From positions 1 to 64,000 of the forward strand of contig NZ_CAJYHX010000028.1 of the NCBI RefSeq assembly GCF_913774285.1: a stretch of DNA of 64,000 nt. Direction: 5' to 3'. Origin of the DNA: an uncultured Sphingomonas sp. Lineage in GTDB: Bacteria; Pseudomonadota; Alphaproteobacteria; Sphingomonadales; Sphingomonadaceae. The notes beneath the pieces were generated by a model. That model did not search any database and was not told the origin of the DNA. It saw only the letters and a program-made list of their open reading frames with translations. This document shows, piece by piece, positions 57,083 through 64,000 of the stretch. How positions within the stretch are numbered: position 1 is the stretch's first letter; each line of letters starts with the position of its first letter. Made by a program: the position numbers and the translations under genes.

Positions 57083-58461
57083 GCTTGTACCGGCGGCTCG
57101 GGATAAGGGCGTTGCGGCCGTGCCACCCCAGGGAGCAGCGGCAGATCGCGACGATAGCGCCAGCGGTTGCGCCAGCCCTGGAGGCGAATATCGCGCCAGA
57201 CGTCATGGATGGTCACGGCCGAGAGACTGATGCTGACCAGCACCAGCAACCCCGGACGCAGGAACATGCCCAATGCTACGCCGAGATGCACTTCCACCTG
57301 GCGTCCGGCCAGATAGCTGTCCCGGACCAGCGGCGGGATGTAACCGACGACGATGTCGCCGGGCAGGCAGAGGATATAGCAGATCATGATGGCCAGCGGA
57401 CGCCCCACCCCTCGCCAGGGTTCCATGAAGACGAAGAGCATGATCATCGTCTGGGTATAGCCACCAGCCTCGGACGTGATCAGCGCCAGCGCGGTACCGA
57501 AAAAGGCGGTGCGATAGGCCGGCACCACCTCGGGCCGCAGCCAGGTGGCCGCCGCGGCGATCAAGATCGATGCCTGGCCCAGATGCACCCAGGCGGGGAG
57601 AACGATGAGCCCGATTTCCGCGGTGCGCGAGCCGATGATGCTCGTGACCGGGAAGGACACGCCCTGCAGCAGCGAGATCAGCGGTCCATAGGTGACCGAA
57701 TACCAGACGTCGAGCACCTGGGCCGCGATGAAGCCCGATGAAAACTCGGTGATGTTGCGGACGATCTCTGTCGGCGTTCCCACGCCCAGGATGCCGAAGC
57801 TTAGCAGATAGACGACCACGGTCGCGATCAGTGCGCCTTCGCACCAAAGCCAGCGGCGCCGCAGCAACTGGGCAACGATCGCGGCAATCAGGTAGATCTT
57901 GAAGTTGACCGCGATCCCCGCGAAGATCCAGCGGATCCGAGCCGAGCGGATCAGCGGTCCGAAGCCGAGCAGCATGGCCGTGAAGCAGAGCAGCAGGATG
58001 TTGCCGCGTTCCAGCGCAAACATCATCGGCATGCCGGACGACAGCGCGATGGCGCGCGGAATGGCGGTCCGCCGATTGATCTTCTTGTAGGTCAGCGCGA
58101 CCAGCACGATGTTCATCACGAAGATGGCGTGGATGGCGACCAGCCCTATCCAGTCGCAGTCCCGGACCATCTGCCCTTCCGCGCCGGCATAGCAGCTCGC
58201 CTTGCCAAGGAACCGGAGCACCACGAAGGACAGTGGGGGATAGATGGTCATCCAGCTGTCGTAGGTGCCGGTGTCCCGCGCCCAATAGGCGGTGTTGAAC
58301 CAATCCATGAAGGTGTCGGATGGTTCGTAGAAGAACGGCTGGGGCAGATAACCCTCGAAATAGAGGGTCGCCATTGCCCGGCCGATCAGCAGCAACACCC
58401 CGATGCCCATGGCATATTCGAGCCACAGCCACCGGCGGCCTTGCTTGGGCGCGGCACTCAT
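57079..58461 (-). CDS. GT87-like (DUF2029) membrane glycosyltransferase
   Basis: This 460-residue protein has about 10 membrane segments. The N-terminal loop after TM1 has YEPSDTFMDWFNTAYWARD, where the acidic residue and Trp/Tyr pattern resembles the GT-C fold donor-side loop of mannosyltransferase-type DUF2029 proteins. The first segment is WLEYAMGIGVLLLIGRAM. GNILLLCFTAMLLGF and GLIVLPAWVHLGQASILIAA are among the others. It probably takes a sugar from a polyprenyl-phosphate donor. The GT-C assignment is a family guess. It overlaps neighbours by 4 bases on either side. Confidence 0.72.
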   Translation of the reverse strand: MSAAPKQGRRWLWLEYAMGIGVLLLIGRAMATLYFEGYLPQPFFYEPSDTFMDWFNTAYWARDTGTYDSWMTIYPPLSFVVLRFLGKASCYAGAEGQMVRDCDWIGLVAIHAIFVMNIVLVALTYKKINRRTAIPRAIALSSGMPMMFALERGNILLLCFTAMLLGFGPLIRSARIRWIFAGIAVNFKIYLIAAIVAQLLRRRWLWCEGALIATVVVYLLSFGILGVGTPTEIVRNITEFSSGFIAAQVLDVWYSVTYGPLISLLQGVSFPVTSIIGSRTAEIGLIVLPAWVHLGQASILIAAAATWLRPEVVPAYRTAFFGTALALITSEAGGYTQTMIMLFVFMEPWRGVGRPLAIMICYILCLPGDIVVGYIPPLVRDSYLAGRQVEVHLGVALGMFLRPGLLVLVSISLSAVTIHDVWRDIRLQGWRNRWRYRRDLPLLPGVARPQRPYPEPPVQA

Positions 58462-58841
58462 GCCGCCTTGGCTCGGAACACGAGGCGCTTCAGGGCGAAA
58501 TAGTTGACGATCGAGACGAGGAACGCCGAGATGAACCCCGCCAGATAGGGCGAAGCGACGACCCGGGACACCGCTGCCAGCGTCGCCAGACCGAGCAGAT
58601 AATTCGCGCCGTACGACAGCACGAACCGCAGCTTGGCAGGCGCAGCATCGCGGAACACGTGCCGGCTATAGGAGAAATAGTTGAACGCCATTCCCAGCAG
58701 GTGCGCGCTCAGCTGGGCGGCGAACATATTCATGCCCAGCCAAACCAGCAGCGCATAGGTGCCCAGACCAAAGGCGGTATTGAGCACGCCCATCTGATAA
58801 TAGCGCCAGAGCTCCAGCAGGCGTGCGCGCGAAACGGCCAT
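58458..58841 (-). CDS. GtrA-family membrane protein
   Basis: This 127-residue inner-membrane protein has four transmembrane segments (about 12-33, 38-58, 72-92 and 98-118). GtrA proteins are thought to flip undecaprenyl-phosphate-linked sugars made by a GT2 enzyme to the periplasmic face. Family features are YYQMGVLNTAFGLGTYALLVW and HLLGMAFNYFSYSRHVFR, plus NYFALKRLVFR at the end. It starts at 58841, 2 bases after the stop of the GT2 gene, and overlaps the GT87-like gene by 4 bases. The set GT2-GtrA-GT-C is a classic arrangement. Confidence 0.88.
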   Translation of the reverse strand: MAVSRARLLELWRYYQMGVLNTAFGLGTYALLVWLGMNMFAAQLSAHLLGMAFNYFSYSRHVFRDAAPAKLRFVLSYGANYLLGLATLAAVSRVVASPYLAGFISAFLVSIVNYFALKRLVFRAKAA

Positions 58842-58843
58842 GG

Positions 58844-59800
58844 TCAATAATCCGGCGGGAAGTTCACGCGTTCGCGTTCGAGCACCAGCGGGGTCCGACG
58901 GGTACGTTCCGAGATGATTCGGACATTGTCCCCCAGCAGGCCGATGAAGCCGAACAGCATCGCGAATTCCGCCTGCACGACGGATGCGATGAACCAGCCG
59001 GCGATGGGCTTGCCCAGGAAAAAGGCGACGATTCCGCCGACCAGCATCACCAGCGTCAGCACCGCACCGAGCGCACCGATATAGAGCGGCATGCGAAGCA
59101 GCTTCTTGGACGAGCCGGCCAGCGCCGACATGGCGAAATCGAACAGCGCGAAGAAGTTGTTCTTCGATTTGCCGGCGGCGCGCGGCGCGCGCGGATAGCT
59201 GATCGTCTCCAGGCGATACCCGGTTTCGACCAGCATCGCCCGGAAGAACGGCTCCGGCTCGGCCAGGCGTCGGGTCGCTTCTACCACCCGCGCGGTATAG
59301 AGACCGAAGCCGGTGGCGTTGGGCACTACCGGATAGTCGCCGAAGTTCCGCGCCAGCCAATAGGACAGCCGGCGCATCACGGTGAGCACCGGCCCGGTCT
59401 TTTCGGTTTCGCGTACGCCCAGCACGATGTCCGCGCCGGCGCGCCAGCGTTCGACGAAATAGGGTATCAGCGCCGGCGGATCCTGGAAATCGGCACACAT
59501 GCCGATCACGGCCCGCCCGCGAGCCTGATAGATGCCATAGGTCGGCGACCGCATCTGCCCATAGTTCCGGCTGTTCACGATCAGCCGGACATGGGGGTCT
59601 TCGGCGCAGATGCCGCGCAGGATCTCGACCGTGCGGTCGGTCGAGTCATTGTCGATGAAGATGATCTCGTAGCTTACGTCCAGCCGCGCAAGCTCCGCCG
59701 TCGTCGCCGCGCAGATCGCGGCGGCATTCTCTTCCTCGTTGTAGCACGGGATCACGACCGAAATGTCCGGCCGGTTCACCGCCCCTGTCGGTGCGTTCAC
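58844..59800 (-). CDS. GT2-family polyprenyl-phosphate glycosyltransferase (DPM1/GtrB-like)
   Basis: This 318-residue membrane-associated enzyme transfers a sugar from a nucleotide donor to undecaprenyl phosphate. The GT-A domain (1-225) has ISVVIPCYNEEENAAAI, IIFIDNDSTDRTVEIL (metal-binding Asp) and the DXD-like GMCADFQDPP; the C-terminal two transmembrane segments (about 235-258 and 270-295) match the DPM1/GtrB layout. It should provide the lipid-linked sugar that GtrA flips and a GT-C enzyme uses. It overlaps the previous gene by 4 bases. Confidence 0.9.
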   Translation of the reverse strand: MNAPTGAVNRPDISVVIPCYNEEENAAAICAATTAELARLDVSYEIIFIDNDSTDRTVEILRGICAEDPHVRLIVNSRNYGQMRSPTYGIYQARGRAVIGMCADFQDPPALIPYFVERWRAGADIVLGVRETEKTGPVLTVMRRLSYWLARNFGDYPVVPNATGFGLYTARVVEATRRLAEPEPFFRAMLVETGYRLETISYPRAPRAAGKSKNNFFALFDFAMSALAGSSKKLLRMPLYIGALGAVLTLVMLVGGIVAFFLGKPIAGWFIASVVQAEFAMLFGFIGLLGDNVRIISERTRRTPLVLERERVNFPPDY

Positions 59801-60885
59801 GCGAGGCTCCTTTCGCCGAGCGGCGGGCGAATCGTGTAGAACTCGATCGCTGCGCCAAGCAGCAGCAGCACGATCGCGATCGACAGCGGCAGGATGTTCA
59901 CCTGGCGCGCGCTGTCGACATAGGCCGGCTCCAGCACCCGCACGTTCGCGCTCGAGGTCAGATCCTCGACGGAGGTACCCTGCAGGAAGCGCTTGTAGTT
60001 GTCGTAGAGATTCTGTGACAGGTCGAGCTCGCGCCGCAGATTGTCCACCTGGGTCGACTGGCGGACCACTTCGCCGACCGAGCTCTGCTGCTGCGGCGAG
60101 AGCGAACGCGCCGCTGCGAGTTGCGCTTGCAGCGCTTCGATTTCAGCCAGCACCTGGCGGACGCGCATGTTGTCGTCGGTCGCGAACTGCCGCATCTGGG
60201 CGAGCTGCACCTGCTTCGAGCGGATGATGCCTTCCAGTTCCGGGATCCGGTCGCCGGCCGCGTAGATCGCGGCCTGCGGGCTGGAATAGCGCGTGCGCAG
60301 ACGGAAACTGTCATAGGCGGCACGCGCCCTGCCCAACCGCTCGCTTGCGCTTTCAACCAGCTCGATGAGGATCTTGCGCTTGAACGCGGTCTGATCGCGC
60401 GCGATGATCGAAAGCTGCTGGCGCACCGCGTCGCCATAGGCGCCGACGAGCTGACGCGCGAATTCCGGATCGCGATCCATCACCTCGAACTGGACGATGC
60501 CGCCGCGCAGCGAGCGGATGTCGACATGCCGATCCAGCCAGCGATGCGTTTCCACCGAATTGCGCTGCAGCCGCTGCTCGAGCTTGAGCTGCTTCGACAC
60601 GATCGAGCGGACATATTCGCTTCGCGCGACCTTGAGGCTGATTTCGACCGCAGCCTGATTGCCGAACACGTTGCCGACCGCGCCGAGCTGCCCCAGCGTC
60701 CCGCTGAGACCGAGACTGGAGGGATCGGCCGGCGTGAGGCTGGTGGCTGCCCGATAGCGCTGCGGGAACAGGGCAAGCAGCGCGAACAGCACGATCAGCA
60801 CGAGCAACAATGTGCGTCGCAGAGCGGGTTTGCGCAGCACCGGCGCAGTGGCGAAGGTGCCGATGATGGTCCGGGGCGGCGTCAT
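59797..60885 (-). CDS. Wzz/PCP-type polysaccharide co-polymerase, KpsE-like
   Basis: This 362-residue inner-membrane protein has a TM near residues 25-42 (LLLVLIVLFALLALF), a large coiled-coil periplasmic region (about 160-300), and a second TM at about 333-352 (ILPLSIAIVLLLLGAAIEFY). It lacks a C-terminal tyrosine kinase domain and a Pro-rich motif strong enough to call it classical Wzz; the layout (KpsE/BexC/VexD-like) is closer to the PCP-3 group of ABC-exporter capsule systems. It sets chain length or bridges export. Start overlaps the wza-like stop (TGATG). Confidence 0.82.
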   Translation of the reverse strand: MTPPRTIIGTFATAPVLRKPALRRTLLLVLIVLFALLALFPQRYRAATSLTPADPSSLGLSGTLGQLGAVGNVFGNQAAVEISLKVARSEYVRSIVSKQLKLEQRLQRNSVETHRWLDRHVDIRSLRGGIVQFEVMDRDPEFARQLVGAYGDAVRQQLSIIARDQTAFKRKILIELVESASERLGRARAAYDSFRLRTRYSSPQAAIYAAGDRIPELEGIIRSKQVQLAQMRQFATDDNMRVRQVLAEIEALQAQLAAARSLSPQQQSSVGEVVRQSTQVDNLRRELDLSQNLYDNYKRFLQGTSVEDLTSSANVRVLEPAYVDSARQVNILPLSIAIVLLLLGAAIEFYTIRPPLGERSLA

Positions 60886-62852
60886 CAGTTGATCGCCGCA
60901 AGCGCCGCGGCGGTGATGCCGAACTGGAACAGGATCGTTGAGATGTCGCGGATCTTCGCCAGAATCGACGACGACTGGCTCTTGATCGGCACGAACACCA
61001 CGTCGCCGGGCAAGACCTTCGCCGACATCGCGCCGCGCGACCGCGTCAGCACCGAACCATTCGCGCGCACGACGAAGATGTTGCCCTTGTCCGCGCCGCG
61101 GATCGCGCCGCCGGCCTGATAGACATAATCCTTCACCTGCAGCGGCTTGCCATAGCTGAGGAGGAACGAAGCGGGACGGTAGACCGCGCCGAACACGCCC
61201 ACGGTATCAACCCGCGGCGGCACGACGATGTGGTCGTTGTTCTCCAGCGCCAGATTGGCGGGAAGCGCGGCTGCCGTCGGTGCGATGTCCATCACCAGTC
61301 GGCCGTCCGGTTCCTTGGTCCGCAACTGCTCCAGAAAGGCGCGCGCTGCGGCGACCTGCGACTGGCGCTCGCCGGCATCGACGATGCGATCGGCATTGAG
61401 TGGCGCCGCCGCGAGCGTCACCTCCATCTGATCGACGGCCTCCAGGAAGCTGCGACGCTGCTGGGCACGGACGGACTCCCGATAGAAGCGGGTGCCGTAC
61501 ACATAGGCGCGCGCGGTCATGCCACCTGCCATTTCCAGCACCTTCTCGAACGGCGTGTTGGGCGGGACATAATAGTTGCCCGGCCGGTTCACTTCGCCTT
61601 CGATGCGCACCACGGCCTGCTGCCGCTCCAGCGGACGGGTCAGCGAGCCCTGCGGCAGCAGCTGGATGATGTCCCCGCCTTCGGCGCGCTCGCTGCCCGC
61701 AAGCGCGATATCGATGAGCCGGCTGCCCACCGTATCCTGGTCGCTCTGGCGATACAGCACGAGGCGCGACGGATCCGCCAGCGTGGTGGGGCCGCCGGCA
61801 AGCGCCAGCACGTCCGACAGGCTCTCGCCCGGGCGCGTCTCGTAGATCGCTTCCTCGTTCACGCTGCCGATGACCGCGATCTGCCTGCCGACCGCCGGAA
61901 TGAACAGCACGTCTTCGTTCTGCAGCAGCGGGTCGTGGGCGCGATCGCCCTTGCGGAGCAACTGATACAGGTCAAAGTCGGCGACTTCGCGGCCGTTGCG
62001 ATACAGCTTGACCGAGCGGAAGCTGCCACCCGCGGACGGGCCGCCGGCCGCGAGAAGCGCGTTCACCAACGTCGACAGGCTGGTGACCGAATAGGCCCCC
62101 GGATTGTTAGCGAAGCCGGTTACGTAGACGCGAACGCCGGCCAGCTTCTTGATGCTGACCGCAACGCCATAGCCGCGATACTGGCGGCCGATGGCGGTGG
62201 CGATGCGGTCCTTGAGATCGCGATAGCGGACGCCGATCAGGCTGACCGCACCCACATTGGGCAGGAAGATGCGGCCGTCGCGATCGATTTCGCGATCGAT
62301 GCTGCCTTCCACCGAACCGGTGAGCGAGATCGACACGGTGTCGCCGACGTTCAGCGCATAGTCCGGCGGAATGGTCGTCGTCGACGGTACCGCGAAATCG
62401 CGTGCCGCCGGCACCAAGAGGTCGGAGCCATAGCGCTTGAGGTCGCGACCGGTAACGTCGCGCGCCCATTTTTCGAACTCGCCGGGCGCGGCGGGCTTCT
62501 TCAGATCGAGGCTGTCCAGTTCGAGCAAGCCGTTGGCGCCGCGGCGCGGCCCGAGGCGGCGGCTATCGCCATAATCGCCCTCGGACGACGACGGATCGCG
62601 GACGGCAACCGGCTCATAGGGGCTGCTGGTGGTCGTCGTCTGGCTGTTGTCCGACCGATCGTTCTGGTCCCTGCGACCGCTCTGCTGCTGGTCGGAAGCG
62701 TTCTGATCGCCCGTCGAGGTCCGCGGAATCGTATTCGGGTCGATGAGCTGTGCGAAGACCGGAAGAGGAGCGAGAAGCAAGGCGCTCGCCGATACGGAGC
62801 GGGCAAGAAGGCGCATCGCCGCGTGCCTGCCCGTCTTGGTCATTGCCGTCAT
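60885..62852 (-). CDS. Wza-like outer-membrane polysaccharide exporter with SLBB domains
   Basis: This 655-residue exported protein has a signal peptide (about residues 12-34, cleaved after VFAQ; no lipobox Cys) and a Gln/Asn/Asp-rich linker (35-75). The poly-export domain (about 130-235) reads YALNVGDTVSISLTGSVEGS and DGRIFLPNVGAVSLIGVRYRDL. Then follow several SLBB repeats (VYVTGFANNPGAYSVTSLST, IAVIGSVNEEAIYETRPGE, VRIEGEVNRPGNYYVPPNT, VGVFGAVYRPASFLLSYGKP). It is larger than standard Wza (about 380) and without the acylated Cys. A hydrophobic C-terminus may cross the outer membrane. The start at 62852 has GAAGGA; ATG 62843 is also possible. Confidence 0.88.
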   Translation of the reverse strand: MTAMTKTGRHAAMRLLARSVSASALLLAPLPVFAQLIDPNTIPRTSTGDQNASDQQQSGRRDQNDRSDNSQTTTTSSPYEPVAVRDPSSSEGDYGDSRRLGPRRGANGLLELDSLDLKKPAAPGEFEKWARDVTGRDLKRYGSDLLVPAARDFAVPSTTTIPPDYALNVGDTVSISLTGSVEGSIDREIDRDGRIFLPNVGAVSLIGVRYRDLKDRIATAIGRQYRGYGVAVSIKKLAGVRVYVTGFANNPGAYSVTSLSTLVNALLAAGGPSAGGSFRSVKLYRNGREVADFDLYQLLRKGDRAHDPLLQNEDVLFIPAVGRQIAVIGSVNEEAIYETRPGESLSDVLALAGGPTTLADPSRLVLYRQSDQDTVGSRLIDIALAGSERAEGGDIIQLLPQGSLTRPLERQQAVVRIEGEVNRPGNYYVPPNTPFEKVLEMAGGMTARAYVYGTRFYRESVRAQQRRSFLEAVDQMEVTLAAAPLNADRIVDAGERQSQVAAARAFLEQLRTKEPDGRLVMDIAPTAAALPANLALENNDHIVVPPRVDTVGVFGAVYRPASFLLSYGKPLQVKDYVYQAGGAIRGADKGNIFVVRANGSVLTRSRGAMSAKVLPGDVVFVPIKSQSSSILAKIRDISTILFQFGITAAALAAIN

Positions 62853-62936
62853 GTAGTCTCGTGTCCTTCGATTGTCGTCTTGCTCGCCGGGGCAGCCCCT
62901 ATCACGCACCAGAATGGGAGGCCAGCATCGAGCGGA

Positions 62937-63881
62937 TCAGGAATGGCGGGCGCTCAGAAACGCCGCCGTCTCGCGGATTTGAACGTCTAGCGGCACCGGC
63001 GTGATGCCGTGGCGCGCCAGCAGGGCAGCGTAGGTCGGGCCGTCGCCGGCATAGCGGTCGGCCGTGGCTTCCATCACCGCGGCACGCTCGACGCCCGCCC
63101 CACCCAGCGTCTCGGCCACGGCGGTCGCGACCGCGCCCAGTTCCAGAACGCTGCCGCCCGAATCGAACCGAGCCACGCCCGAGCGCTCGGCTGCCATCAT
63201 CGCAACGATCAGCGAAATGAGCTCACGGATCGCGACATAGGCCCGGAACACCTCGCGCGGTGCACGCACCGCGATCGGCCGATGGGCCAGCGCATCCAGG
63301 ATGAAATTGGCGATCGCATAGGCCGCATGCTTGTTGATGTAGGGCCCGGTGATGTTGAAGATCCGGCCGATCACGGCGCGACGCCCCGACTCCTCGGCCC
63401 AGGCTGCGAAGCGGCGCTCGTCCTCCAGCTTCATCTCGCCGTACAGGCGCATTGCCGCGCTCGCCTGCGGATCGTCCAGCTTGGTCACCGCTCCCGAGGA
63501 AGCGACGAACAGCGCCTCGACCGGCAGGCTCCGCGCCGCCGCCAGCACCGTTGCGCTGATCGCGTCATTGGCTGCGCGATAGTCTTCCTCGCTCAGCGTC
63601 TCCGCACGATCCTTGGTGAGGAAGGCGAAGTGGAACAGCCAGATGCGCTCTGCCTGCAGGCGCGGCAAGTCGGCCAGCGGCTGCTGCTGCACCTCGCGGC
63701 CGCTCTGCAGCAGCAGCGTGCGGGCAGCGCTGCCGTAGCAGGAGACGCGCTCCTCAAGCGCATCGCCAAGCACCTTCTCCAGCAGGTCGAGGGTCGCCAG
63801 CCCGAGCCACCCGCCCGCACCGGCGAGAACGATATGCTGGTCGCCCTCCGCCAGAAGCCGGGCGACGGCCGGTTCAAGCAT
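62937..63881 (-). CDS. NAD-dependent epimerase/dehydratase-family protein
   Basis: This 314-residue short-chain-dehydrogenase-type sugar-nucleotide enzyme has a Gly-rich NAD-binding turn GAGGWLGLATL near the N-terminus and a Tyr-x3-Lys catalytic pair in LYGEMKLEDERRF. The substrate region includes IFNITGPYINKHAAYAIANF and FRAYVAIRELISLIV, in line with epimerases and dehydratases that prepare sugar donors. Its substrate is unknown. The start at 63881 is the first ATG consistent with the Rossmann fold; the frame is open further upstream. It overlaps the upstream partial gene by 8 bases and begins the readable operon. Confidence 0.8.
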   Translation of the reverse strand: MLEPAVARLLAEGDQHIVLAGAGGWLGLATLDLLEKVLGDALEERVSCYGSAARTLLLQSGREVQQQPLADLPRLQAERIWLFHFAFLTKDRAETLSEEDYRAANDAISATVLAAARSLPVEALFVASSGAVTKLDDPQASAAMRLYGEMKLEDERRFAAWAEESGRRAVIGRIFNITGPYINKHAAYAIANFILDALAHRPIAVRAPREVFRAYVAIRELISLIVAMMAAERSGVARFDSGGSVLELGAVATAVAETLGGAGVERAAVMEATADRYAGDGPTYAALLARHGITPVPLDVQIRETAAFLSARHS

Positions 63882-64000
63882 GGACCGACCCGATCCGCTC
63901 CGACAAGGCGTCGGTGAAGGTGGTGAAGCAGTCGAAACAGTCGGACTCGCCGGGATCCCATTCGGGATCGGCATAGCCATAGGTCATCAGGTAGAAGGCC
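63874..64000 (-). CDS. C-terminal end of an unidentified gene (partial)
   Basis: The minus-strand frame ends with TGA at 63874-63876 and encodes AFYLMTYGYADPEWDPGESD then CFDCFTTFTDALSERIGSVHA at its C-terminus. The remainder lies to the right of the window. Its overlap with the epimerase start shows it is in the same operon. I cannot assign a family from 41 residues. Confidence 0.55.
   Translation of the reverse strand, partial: AFYLMTYGYADPEWDPGESDCFDCFTTFTDALSERIGSVHA

Noticed and set aside
58842..59498. Upstream extension of the GtrA frame through the GT2 gene
   Set aside because: GtrA proteins are about 130 residues; the upstream part is an out-of-frame reading of the GT2 gene.

Overview
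The window looks like chromosomal DNA from a sphingomonad (Alphaproteobacteria, most likely Sphingomonas). The reasons are high GC throughout, a two-piece (permuted) tmRNA gene, a SciP/DUF1153 cell-cycle regulator, a GGAAC-N17-CGTT general-stress promoter, a secreted protein with the sphingomonad PEPxxWA-CTERM tail, and many small palindromic intergenic elements. There is no phage, insertion sequence, CRISPR array, rRNA or ordinary tRNA gene in the window. Layout: 1-6100 holds the 3' part of RNase E, a secreted M48 protease coupled to a DsbA-like oxidoreductase, and an ABC-2 type ATPase/permease pair. 6101-13100 holds a secreted CocE-type hydrolase, GlpX fructose bisphosphatase, two small secreted proteins, homoserine dehydrogenase, a 2-oxoglutarate-type oxygenase and a lipoprotein. 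13150-20300 holds a Bcr/CflA pump, an acidic protein behind a likely EcfG promoter, an orphan ExbD, envelope lipoproteins, a thioesterase, a LOG protein, a DUF815 ATPase and the PEP-CTERM protein. 20362-24171 is a five-gene run (LemA, three TPM-domain proteins, NUDIX) next to mscL. 24364-28337 holds an Rrf2 regulator, ssrA, mnmA, sciP, a GlsB-type membrane protein and a SIMPL protein. 28607-36661 holds an RND efflux pair, a luciferase-like oxidoreductase and a PepSY / response regulator / histidine kinase operon. 36779-43191 is housekeeping: an ABC-F ATPase, a complex I NDUFS4-type subunit, HrpB helicase, polyprenyl diphosphate synthase and chorismate mutase. 43229-47211 is a small carbohydrate cluster (GH130, GH13, GT4). 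47197-52206 is an aromatic-acid module: pobR-like AraC regulator, pobA, aldo/keto reductase, vanR-like GntR regulator and vanA, with a perfect ATTGGATCCAAT operator in front of vanA. 52863-64000 is a polysaccharide locus: an HpcH/HpaI-type aldolase on the plus strand faces a tightly overlapping minus-strand operon (epimerase, Wza-like outer-membrane exporter, Wzz-like PCP, GT2, GtrA, GT87-like, Tat-exported beta-helix protein, GT39). The most notable points are: (1) the polysaccharide operon combines an exporter/co-polymerase pair with a complete set of lipid-linked-sugar parts (GT2 + GtrA + two GT-C enzymes) and an exported beta-helix protein, suggesting periplasmic decoration of the polymer; (2) three different TPM-domain proteins in a row with LemA; (3) a palindromic repeat that sits in frame inside hrpB; (4) a small membrane protein on the minus strand at 16217-16011 interrupted by one in-frame TGA; (5) the permuted tmRNA; (6) vanA without vanB. 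Functions are read from motifs and family resemblance only; no database search was possible.
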